Assembly (NCBI GenBank): GCA_946481495.1
Contig: CAMLNW010000147.1
Coordinates: 1-6,873, forward strand
DNA: 6,873 nt
Reading direction: 5' to 3'
From: an uncultured Actinomycetes bacterium
Lineage (GTDB): Bacteria; Actinomycetota; Thermoleophilia; Solirubrobacterales; Thermoleophilaceae
The notes beneath the pieces are model-generated. The model was not told the DNA's origin and searched no databases. It saw only the letters and a program-made list of their open reading frames with translations. Position 1 is the stretch's first letter; each line of letters begins with the position of its first letter. The position numbers and the translations under genes were made by a program. Below are positions 1 to 5,100 of the stretch, piece by piece.

Positions 1-628
1 CGTGGGGGTCGGTGACGACCGTTGCGCGACCGGAGCCCTCGGCGCCGGCCTGCGCCAGCTCGACCGCGGCGGCCGTCGGCGCGAGATCGGCGGGGCTGGC
101 TACGACGACGTCGACGCCGGCCTTCGCGCCGAGCACCATCAGTGACGCCGCGACGTTATTGCCGTCGCCGACGTAGGCGAGCCGCAGGCCGTCGAGCGTG
201 CCGAAGCGCTCCTGCAGCGTGAGCAGGTCGGCGAGCGCCTGGCAGGGATGGTGGTCGCGCGTGAGCATGTTCACGACCGGCACCGTGCCGTGCTCGGCGA
301 GCTCCTCGAGTGGCGCGTGGTCGCCGGTGCGAATGCCGATCGCGTGGACGAAGCGCGACAGGACCATCGCCGTGTCGCGCGGGGACTCGCCGCGCGAGAG
401 CTGCAGCTCGTCGCCGCGCAGCACGACCGGTGTGCCTCCGAGCTCGGAGACGCCGACCTCGAACGAGACCCGCGTTCGCGTCGACGGTGCCTCGAAGACC
501 AGCGCGACGCTCTTGCCGGCGAGCGCATCCGAGGCCAGGCGGTCGGCCTTGAGCTCGGCGGCGCGGCCGATCAGTGCGAGCAGCTCGCCGCGCGTAAGCT
601 CGGCGCCGGTCAGGAAATGACGAGTCAC
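1..628 (-). CDS. argF: Ornithine carbamoyltransferase, N-terminal part (cut by left edge)
   Basis: Transfers the carbamoyl group of carbamoyl phosphate to ornithine to give citrulline, a cytoplasmic step of arginine synthesis. The frame stays open from a GTG at 628 to the edge, giving 209 residues of a protein usually about 300-330 long; the C-terminal ornithine-binding part is outside. Visible marks are the carbamoyl-phosphate loop FEAPSTRTR (residues 45-53), IRTGDH (99-104), the HPCQ motif (127-130) followed by ALADLLT, and YVGDGNNV at the start of the second domain. HPCQ together with STRTR separates it from aspartate carbamoyltransferase. The GTG at 628 gives the usual short N-terminus (VTRHFLTGAEL) and has no clear Shine-Dalgarno. 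A TACGAT hexamer on the minus strand (640-635) lies six bases upstream, which would suit a leaderless transcript. An in-frame ATG at 670 would add 14 residues and is the alternative. Its 5' end overlaps the plus-strand gene beginning at 617. Confidence 0.93.
   Translation of the reverse strand, partial: MTRHFLTGAELTRGELLALIGRAAELKADRLASDALAGKSVALVFEAPSTRTRVSFEVGVSELGGTPVVLRGDELQLSRGESPRDTAMVLSRFVHAIGIRTGDHAPLEELAEHGTVPVVNMLTRDHHPCQALADLLTLQERFGTLDGLRLAYVGDGNNVAASLMVLGAKAGVDVVVASPADLAPTAAAVELAQAGAEGSGRATVVTDPH
612..619 (+). promoter_or_regulatory. Shine-Dalgarno and start of the EEP gene
   Basis: AGGA at 612-615 lies one base before the ATG at 617-619 counting AA as spacer, a short distance for a Shine-Dalgarno. 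It nevertheless supports this start over the far-upstream ATG at 248. A TAAGCT hexamer (595-600) could act as the -10 of a plus-strand promoter inside argF codons, but I see no convincing -35. Confidence 0.4.
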
Positions 629-1456
629 CCCGGCATCGTATTGCGGCTTCTTACCTGGAACCTCTTCCATGGGCGCGACTTCCCACCGAATCGCGAGCTG
701 CTGACTTGGCGGTCGAAGTGGCTGCGTCGCGATGAGTGCGACGCCACCCATGTTCAGGTCAACAGATCGCTGCGCGCGGAGCTCGCCACCCGTCTCGCTG
801 GCTGGGAGTGGGACGTCGCCTTGTTGCAGGAGGCGCCGCCGCGCTGGCTGACCGCTCTGGAGCGCGCGACCGGCGCAGCCGGCGTCCGCGACCTGACCTC
901 GCGCAACTCCCTGTCGTCGCTGCGCGCCCGTCTCGCCGAATGGAACCCGGACCTGATCGGCTCGAACGAGGGCGGCTCGAACATGCTGCTCGTCCGGCCG
1001 CCGGCGCGGATCGTCGCGACGCGGGCCGAGACGCTCGCGACGCGGCCGGAGCGGCGGCGTCTGCTGATGGCGCGACTGGAGCTGTCGGAGGAACGCCGGC
1101 TCGTCGTCGCCTGCATGCACCTGTCGGTGCCGAGCACCGGCCGTGGGAGGGCCGAGGCGTTGCACGCTGCCGCGCTCGCAGCGAAGTGGGCCAAAGGCGA
1201 CCCGCTGGTCTTCGGCGGCGACCTCAACCTGCGCCCGGCCGACCACCGCGCCGCCTTCGACGACCTGAGCGAGCGCTTCGGCCTCGGTGCGCCGACCGCA
1301 CCGCGCGCGATCGACCACCTGCTCGCCCGCTCGCTCGACGTCGTCGCGCCGCCGACGGCCTTGGCCGGCGCCGAGCGGGAGGTTCCCGGGCCGGACGGGC
1401 TGGCGATCAGGCTGTCCGACCACGCCCCGGTCGTCGCCTCGTTCGGCCTGCGATAG
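617..1456 (+). CDS. Endonuclease/exonuclease/phosphatase (EEP) family protein
   Basis: A 279-residue protein of the DNase I-like metal-dependent phosphodiesterase fold. The family's signature residues are all present in order: the Asn of LLTWNLFHG (N15), the metal-binding Glu of LLQEAPP (E72), a His in CMHLSVP (H168), GGDLNLRP (D202, N204), IDHLLA (D233, H234) and the terminal LSDHAPV (D268, H269). It therefore looks catalytically intact, but the fold covers DNA repair nucleases, sphingomyelinases, inositol phosphatases and others, and I cannot name the substrate. No signal peptide or membrane segment is seen, so it is probably cytoplasmic. The frame is open much further upstream (to an ATG at 248), but that part is antisense to argF and has no family features. 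The ATG at 617 is preferred because AGGA (612-615) lies just upstream and the conserved core starts at residue 8. An in-frame TTG at 641 is the only later candidate. Its start overlaps the start of argF by 12 bases. Confidence 0.85.
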   Translation: MTSHPGIVLRLLTWNLFHGRDFPPNRELLTWRSKWLRRDECDATHVQVNRSLRAELATRLAGWEWDVALLQEAPPRWLTALERATGAAGVRDLTSRNSLSSLRARLAEWNPDLIGSNEGGSNMLLVRPPARIVATRAETLATRPERRRLLMARLELSEERRLVVACMHLSVPSTGRGRAEALHAAALAAKWAKGDPLVFGGDLNLRPADHRAAFDDLSERFGLGAPTAPRAIDHLLARSLDVVAPPTALAGAEREVPGPDGLAIRLSDHAPVVASFGLR

Positions 1457-1457
1457 T

Positions 1458-1472
1458 CCAGTCGCAGACTGG
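1458..1472. repeat. Short hairpin after the EEP stop codon
   Basis: CCAGTC at 1458-1463 pairs perfectly with GACTGG at 1467-1472 across a GCA loop, starting one base after the stop codon. The stem is only six pairs and no T-run follows, so it is a weak candidate for a terminator. It could be an mRNA processing or stability element between this gene and the phasin-like gene. Confidence 0.35.
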
Positions 1473-1488
1473 CGAACCGATTCGGACC

Positions 1489-1494
1489 AGGAGG
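1489..1494 (+). promoter_or_regulatory. Strong Shine-Dalgarno of the phasin-like gene
   Basis: A perfect AGGAGG ten bases before the ATG at 1505. It is one of only two strong ribosome binding sites in the window and it fixes this start. Confidence 0.7.
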
Positions 1495-1504
1495 CAGTTC
1501 AGAC

Positions 1505-2011
1505 ATGGCGGAGCAAGGGCGCGACGGCGCGGGACGCAAGACAGGCGGAACCTCGAAGAAGGCCGCGACCGGCGGCGTCGGCGATCTGCGCGAGGCGCTC
1601 CATGGTCTGATCGACCCGCTCGGAATGGTGATGCTCACGCGCGAGCGGATCGAGGATGCGCTCAACGACGCCGTCAGTCGTGGCCGGGTCACCGCCGACG
1701 ACGCCCAGGACCTCGTGACCAGCCTGATCGAACGCGGGCGGCGCCAGACCAACGACGTGCTCGGCGAGCTCGAGGACATCGTGTCGACCAAGGCCGACAA
1801 GGCGCGCGCGAAGGCGACCGACAAGGCACGCCGCGCGGCCGGGATGGGATCGAGCTTCCCGATCGCCGCCTATGAGGACTTGACCGCCGCCCAGGTCCAG
1901 GCGCGGCTCGACGGCCTGCCCCCTGCCGACCTGCGCAAGGTGCGCGAGCACGAGAAGCGCCACGCGAACCGCAAGACGGTTCTGCGCACGATCGATCAGC
2001 GGCTGAAGTAG
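1505..2011 (+). CDS. Phasin-like helical protein with conserved C-terminal domain
   Basis: A 168-residue, highly charged, almost wholly helical protein with no signal peptide or membrane segment. Residues 1-25 are basic and low-complexity (GRKTGGTSKKA). Residues about 26-110 form a long helical region resembling polyhydroxyalkanoate-granule phasins and the related PHA synthesis regulator group (LTRERIEDALNDAVSRGRV, then repeated KADKARAKA at 96-104). Residues about 119-168 form a separate compact helical module (YEDLTAAQVQARLDGLP, LRKVREHEKRHANRKTVL) of a type seen at the end of many small actinobacterial proteins. The function is not known from sequence: granule coating, a chromatin-like role or a scaffold are all possible. 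The start is well supported by AGGAGG at 1489-1494, ten bases upstream. The stop is two bases before the GTG of the RNA methyltransferase gene, so the two are probably translated from one mRNA. Confidence 0.8.
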   Translation: MAEQGRDGAGRKTGGTSKKAATGGVGDLREALHGLIDPLGMVMLTRERIEDALNDAVSRGRVTADDAQDLVTSLIERGRRQTNDVLGELEDIVSTKADKARAKATDKARRAAGMGSSFPIAAYEDLTAAQVQARLDGLPPADLRKVREHEKRHANRKTVLRTIDQRLK

Positions 2012-2013
2012 GC

Positions 2014-3393
2014 GTGGCCGACGTTCCCGCCACTCCGGCTGCGCGCCGCCCGCGCCCGAAGCGCGACGAGGAGCTCGAGGTCACGATCGACTCGCTCGCC
2101 TACGGCGGCGCCGGCGTCGGCCGCTCCGACGGCTTCGTCGTCTTCGTCCGCGGCGCGCTGCCAGGTGACCGAGTGCGCGCGCGGGTCGGCAAGTCGAAGC
2201 GCTCCTACGCCGAGGCGACGATGGTCGAGCTGCTCGAGCCGGCGCCCGATCGGATCGAGCCGGCCGTCCCGCACGCCGGCGCGCCATGGCAGGTGCTGCC
2301 TTACGAGCGTCAGCTCGAGGTCAAGCAAGGCCAGGTCGTCGAGGCGCTCGAGCGGCTCGGCGGTTTCGAGGCGCCGCCGGTCGAGCCGATCATTCCCGCC
2401 GTCGAGCAGCTGCGCTACCGCAACAAGGTCGAGTACTCGTTCGGCGAAGGCGACGACGGCCGGATGGTGCTCGGCTCGCACCGCGCCGGCCGCTGGGACG
2501 TGATCGACGAGCTGACCGTCGACGTGCTCGCCTCCGAGCGGGTCGACGAGCTGCGCAACGCGATCGCCGACTGGTGTCGCGAGCAGGAGATCCCCGCCTA
2601 CGACCGCCGCGACCAGTCGGGCGTGCTGCGCAACCTGGTGATCCGCGAGGGCCGCCGCACCGGCGAGCTGCAGGCGCGCCTGGTCACCCGCCGCAAGGAG
2701 CTCGAGACCGACGTCCTTGCGGCCTCTGTTCCGGCCGACAGCTTCCTGACCACCAACATCGAGGGCCTCGGCGAGACGACGCTCGGTGGCGAGACGTCGC
2801 TGATCAAGGGCCAGAAGAAGCTGTTCGAGGAACTCGAGCTAGGTGGCAACAAGCTGCGCTTCGGCATCTCGCCGGAGGCCTTCTTCCAGACCAACACCGA
2901 GATGGCCGAGCGGCTCTACGGGATTGCGACTGAGCTAGCTGGGTTGACCGGCCGCCAGCGCGTCTTCGACCTCTACTGCGGCATCGGCACAATCGGGATC
3001 GCGCTGTCGCTCGAGGCACGCGAGGTGATCGGCGTCGAGATCGTCGAGGAGGCGGTCGCCGACGCGATCGCCAACGCTGAGCTGAACGGGATCGACAACG
3101 CCCGCTTCTACGCCGGCGACATCCGCACCGCGATGCGCCCGCTGATCGAGGAGGAGGGCACCGCCGACGTAGTCGTCGTCGATCCGCCGCGCGCCGGTCT
3201 CTCGCAGAAGGTCGTCCGTCGCGTGCTCGAGGTCGGCGCCCCGACGATCGTCTACGTCTCCTGCAATCCGACCACGCTCGCCCCCAATGCCCGCCAGATG
3301 GTCGACGCCGGCTACGAGCTCGTCACTGTCCGCCCGGTCGACATGTTCCCCCAGACCCCGCACATCGAGTCAGTCGCTCTCCTGCGCAAGTAG
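2014..3393 (+). CDS. rlmD: RlmD/RumA-type RNA (uracil-C5)-methyltransferase lacking the Fe-S cysteines
   Basis: A 459-residue S-adenosylmethionine-dependent enzyme of the TrmA/RlmD/RlmC family, which makes 5-methyluridine in rRNA or tRNA. Domains in order: a basic N-terminus (1-18), a TRAM RNA-binding domain (about 19-76, with AYGGAGVGR and LPGDRVRARV), a central domain, and a Rossmann methyltransferase domain from about 285. The latter carries GISPEAFFQTN (285-294), the SAM motif DLYCGIGTIG (319-328), VVVDPPRAGL (387-396), the catalytic Cys in YVSCNPTTL (C417), and the general-base Glu in TPHIESVALL (E452). The region that normally reads CPHxxxCGGC is PAVPHAGAPWQVLPY (83-97), so the usual [4Fe-4S] ligands are missing. 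The exact target (U1939 or U747 of 23S rRNA, or tRNA U54) cannot be set from sequence, so the symbol is tentative. The GTG start is two bases after the upstream stop with no good Shine-Dalgarno, which suggests translational coupling. Confidence 0.9.
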   Translation: MADVPATPAARRPRPKRDEELEVTIDSLAYGGAGVGRSDGFVVFVRGALPGDRVRARVGKSKRSYAEATMVELLEPAPDRIEPAVPHAGAPWQVLPYERQLEVKQGQVVEALERLGGFEAPPVEPIIPAVEQLRYRNKVEYSFGEGDDGRMVLGSHRAGRWDVIDELTVDVLASERVDELRNAIADWCREQEIPAYDRRDQSGVLRNLVIREGRRTGELQARLVTRRKELETDVLAASVPADSFLTTNIEGLGETTLGGETSLIKGQKKLFEELELGGNKLRFGISPEAFFQTNTEMAERLYGIATELAGLTGRQRVFDLYCGIGTIGIALSLEAREVIGVEIVEEAVADAIANAELNGIDNARFYAGDIRTAMRPLIEEEGTADVVVVDPPRAGLSQKVVRRVLEVGAPTIVYVSCNPTTLAPNARQMVDAGYELVTVRPVDMFPQTPHIESVALLRK

Positions 3394-3416
3394 CCATAGC
3401 GAATGGAGGGCCTGCA

Positions 3417-3424
3417 TATAAGAT
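3417..3424 (+). promoter_or_regulatory. Possible -10 element in an AT-rich patch
   Basis: TATAAGAT stands out in an otherwise GC-rich window. It sits inside a small inverted repeat (CATAT, AAG, ATATG; 3415-3427). A start site 7-10 bases downstream would fall at about the ATG at 3433, consistent with a leaderless transcript. I see no -35 match, so support is modest. Confidence 0.35.
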
Positions 3425-3432
3425 ATGTGGAC

Positions 3433-3639
3433 ATGTTGCGACGGTTCCGCGGTGATTACGACCCCGTTCACTTGCGGGAGAGGGCCGGTCGGTCGTTGGA
3501 GGATCAGCTTGCACTGGCGATCTCTTGGCGCCGGCTAGCTGAGCGCTTTGCGGCGGCGGGTCGGGAAGCGCGCTCGATCGGTAGCGGAGCGGATGCCGAT
3601 GACGTATCACTGGCGCGTAGCGAGCACCACGCCGGTTAG
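3433..3639 (+). CDS. Hypothetical small protein, uncertain
   Basis: An unrecognised 68-residue reading frame filling the gap between the RNA methyltransferase and yceH-like genes. It begins MLRRFRGDYDPVHLRERAG, continues as an amphipathic helical stretch (EDQLALAISWRRLAERFAA), and ends in a polar Gly/Ser/Asp-rich tail. There is no signal peptide, membrane segment or known motif. The ATG at 3433 is chosen because a -10-like TATAAG lies just upstream. An in-frame ATG at 3403 would give 78 residues with ten extra N-terminal ones, and a GTG at 3427 is also possible; GGAGGG at 3405-3410 is too far from any of them to serve well. Codon use is less G/C-biased at third positions than in the neighbours (for example ttg, gat, cta, gct), so it may be non-conserved, recently acquired, or non-coding. 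Its stop is 12 bases before the next start. Confidence 0.4.
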   Translation: MLRRFRGDYDPVHLRERAGRSLEDQLALAISWRRLAERFAAAGREARSIGSGADADDVSLARSEHHAG

Positions 3640-3651
3640 ATTGCGCTTCGC

Positions 3652-4356
3652 ATGAACGCCTACTACGCCGGACCGAATCCGCCTGACGCTGCTGAGCTGC
3701 GTGTGCTCGGCGCGCTGATCGAGAAGCGGCGGACGACGCCGGACGCCTATCCGCTGAGCGTGAACTCGCTGCGGCTGGCCTGCAATCAGGCGACGAACCG
3801 CGACCCGGTCGTCGAGTACGACGACGAGGTCGTGCTCGACGCGCTGGAGCGGCTTGGCCGTCGCGGCTGGACGCGGCTCGCCAGCGGCGCCGGCAGCCGC
3901 TCGCGCAAGTACCGCCATCTGTTCGACGAGGCGCTCGAGCTGGCCGACGACGAGCTGTCGATGCTCGCGGTCCTGATGCTGCGCGGGCCGCAGACTCCCG
4001 GCGAGTTGAAGCAGCGCACCGAGCGGCTGTACAAGTTCGCGGATCTGGCGGCGGTCGAGGACACGCTGCTGAAGCTGATCGACCGCGACCTGGTCGTCGG
4101 GCTCGACCGGCAGCCTGGCAAGAAGGAGCGTCGCTTCGTCCAACTGCTGGACGGCGGTGGCGGGGAGGAGCCGGTCGCGGCGCCCGTCTCGGTGGCCACG
4201 CTCGCACACGGCGATCCGCTCGCCGGAGTCACTCCCTCCACCGCGGCTCCAGCCACCGCCTCGACCGAACTCGAAGAGCGGGTCGACAGCCTCGAGCGCC
4301 AAGTCGCGGAGCTCAGCGCCGAGCTGCGAGCGCTGCGCGCCGAGCTCGGTCCTTGA
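3652..4356 (+). CDS. YceH family protein (DUF480) with C-terminal coiled coil
   Basis: A 234-residue member of the YceH/DUF480 family, cytoplasmic proteins built of two winged-helix-like domains whose biochemical role is unsettled. Domain one spans about 14-92, with LRVLGALIEKRRTTPDAYP, SLRLACNQATNRDPVVEY and ALERLGRRG. Domain two spans about 100-166, with LAVLMLRGPQTPGELKQR, FADLAAVEDTL and DRQPGKKERRF. These strings are the family hallmarks and leave little doubt. After an Ala/Pro/Gly-rich linker (about 168-204), residues 205-232 (ELEERVDSLERQVAEL) form a heptad-like coiled coil suited to dimerisation, as in other family members. No Shine-Dalgarno is visible before the ATG. A TAGATT at 3637-3642 could be a -10 for a near-leaderless transcript, or the gene is read through from upstream. 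It converges on the UspA-like gene. Confidence 0.9.
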   Translation: MNAYYAGPNPPDAAELRVLGALIEKRRTTPDAYPLSVNSLRLACNQATNRDPVVEYDDEVVLDALERLGRRGWTRLASGAGSRSRKYRHLFDEALELADDELSMLAVLMLRGPQTPGELKQRTERLYKFADLAAVEDTLLKLIDRDLVVGLDRQPGKKERRFVQLLDGGGGEEPVAAPVSVATLAHGDPLAGVTPSTAAPATASTELEERVDSLERQVAELSAELRALRAELGP

Positions 4357-4366
4357 CGAGCCTCGC

Positions 4367-4404
4367 CGAACGATCTTGCGGGCTCTGACCCCGAAGATCC
4401 TTCG
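4367..4404. terminator. Imperfect hairpin between convergent genes, likely two-way terminator
   Basis: The arms are CGAACGATCTTGCGGG (4367-4382) and CCCCGAAGATCCTTCG (4389-4404) around a six-base loop CTCTGA. Thirteen of 16 positions pair (CGAA/TTCG, GATCTT/AAGATC, GGG/CCC), with one single mismatch and one two-base internal mismatch. It lies almost exactly between the stop of the YceH-family gene (4356) and the stop of the UspA-like gene (4411). No strong T-run follows on either strand, so it would be a hairpin-only terminator, which is common in high-GC actinomycetes. Confidence 0.6.
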
Positions 4405-4410
4405 CTCGAG

Positions 4411-4830
4411 CTAAGCGGCCTTCGTCTCGACGCTGGTCACCGGCAGGCCGGTCGCGTGCTCGGCCTTGCGCTGGAGGTCAAGGTGGAGCCACTTCGAGAG
4501 GTGGTGCGGCAGCGTCGAGACGATCAGCTCGTCGTAGCTGCCCAGATTGCAAGCGTCGGTGATCGCCGCCAGCGGGTCCGGGTCGCCGACGATCGCCTCC
4601 TTGACCGGCAGCCCGGTCGCGCGCAGCCGGCCGACGAGCGCGTCGCGATGTCGCTCGGCCTCCTCGCGCCCCTTGTCGGCCGCCATGTTCGCCGCCCACG
4701 CCACGCCGTGCGGCGTCGCGGGGATCAGGACCGTGAACTCGGCGTCGCCCCGGCCGGCGCGCTCACGCAGCGCCGCGAGCAGGTCGTCGGACTCCGCCGT
4801 CTGGTTTGCGACCACCAGCACCTTCGCCAT
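4411..4830 (-). CDS. UspA-fold small protein with altered nucleotide-binding loop
   Basis: A 139-residue cytoplasmic protein with the alpha/beta order of a universal stress protein domain: strand MAKVLVVANQ (1-10), helix DDLLAALRERA (15-25), strand EFTVLIPAT (31-39), a long helix with GREEAERHRDALVGRLRATG (54-73), strand VKEAIVGDPDPLAAI (76-90), then YDELIVSTLPHHLSKWLHL (99-117) and a C-terminal strand LPVTSVE (129-135). In ATP-binding UspA proteins the loop after the fourth strand reads about G-x2-G-x9-G-S/T. Here it is STLPHHLSKWLHLDLQRK, without those glycines, so classical ATP binding is doubtful. The role is unknown; the family links to stress or stationary phase. The start is well supported by AGGAGGA just upstream (4840-4834) and a promoter at 4884-4857, which make it a single-gene unit. 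It converges on the YceH-family gene. Confidence 0.8.
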   Translation of the reverse strand: MAKVLVVANQTAESDDLLAALRERAGRGDAEFTVLIPATPHGVAWAANMAADKGREEAERHRDALVGRLRATGLPVKEAIVGDPDPLAAITDACNLGSYDELIVSTLPHHLSKWLHLDLQRKAEHATGLPVTSVETKAA

Positions 4831-4833
4831 TGC

Positions 4834-4840
4834 TCCTCCT
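4834..4840 (-). promoter_or_regulatory. Strong Shine-Dalgarno of the UspA-like gene
   Basis: Minus-strand AGGAGGA ends three bases before the ATG at 4830-4828. It fixes the start and suggests efficient translation. Confidence 0.7.
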
Positions 4841-4856
4841 GGCTCGACTCACTTCG

Positions 4857-4884
4857 AGCGTACCCCGCGCCGCGCGGCCGTCAA
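4857..4884 (-). promoter_or_regulatory. Sigma-70-type promoter for the UspA-like gene
   Basis: On the minus strand, TTGACG (4884-4879, five of six to the -35 consensus) is followed after 16 bases by TACGCT (4862-4857, fitting the actinobacterial TAnnnT -10). A start near 4850 would leave a leader of about 20 bases containing the AGGAGGA ribosome binding site. It is the best promoter match in the window. Confidence 0.6.
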
Positions 4885-5043
4885 CCTCGCCGGCGGGCGG
4901 CGGGCTCAGGCTCGTGGCGATCACCTTGCCGCAGGCGATCAGCGACTCGCCGCCGAAGCGGGCGAGCGTGGTGAGCACCGTCTCGGTCATGCGCCGTAGG
5001 TCTTGGCCATGTGACGATCCTCGGTCGCAGCGGCGCGCTTCGC

Positions 5044-5091
5044 ATCAGGGCGGGACCCTGAGATTGCGAAAGATCAGGGTGGGCGCCTGAG
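5044..5091. repeat. Two tandem 19-bp palindromic repeats, operator-like
   Basis: ATCAGGGCGGGACCCTGAG (5044-5062) and ATCAGGGTGGGCGCCTGAG (5073-5091) agree at 16 of 19 positions and are 29 bases apart, start to start. Each is itself an inverted repeat: TCAGGG and CCCTGA around CGGGA in the first, TCAGG and CCTGA around GTGGGCG in the second. Paired palindromes just ahead of a start codon are typical of binding sites for dimeric repressors, though RNA hairpins in the leader are possible. The regulator is not identifiable. Confidence 0.6.
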
Positions 5092-5100
5092 GCGAGCGGC

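Larger units (their letters stand above)
4831..5100. other. Divergent intergenic region
   Basis: About 270 bases between the UspA-like gene (minus) and the amidohydrolase gene (plus). The left part holds the UspA-like promoter and ribosome binding site. The right end holds two tandem palindromic repeats (5044-5091). In between, a minus-strand frame from an ATG at 4990 has strongly G/C third positions for about 45 codons. It then runs through the promoter and into the UspA-like gene in another frame, so I do not call it a gene. No convincing plus-strand promoter is visible. Confidence 0.6.

Noticed and set aside
248..616. Upstream extension of the EEP-family frame to an ATG at 248
   Set aside because: This part is antisense to well-conserved argF codons and has no family features. 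The core begins just after ATG 617, which has an AGGA ahead of it.
1474..1490. Possible tRNA T-arm-like string GAACCGATTCGGA after the EEP gene
   Set aside because: No cloverleaf, anticodon arm or acceptor stem can be built around it in the 48-base gap.
754..1824. Long minus-strand open frame (356 codons)
   Set aside because: It is a Ser/Arg-rich shadow of the EEP and phasin-like genes, whose plus-strand products show real motifs.
2286..2933. Plus-strand open frame inside rlmD
   Set aside because: It is an Arg/Ala-rich out-of-frame reading of the methyltransferase gene.
3323..4207. Long minus-strand open frame opposite the YceH-family gene
   Set aside because: It is an Arg/Ala/Pro-rich translation typical of an antisense frame in GC-rich DNA; the plus strand encodes clear YceH motifs.
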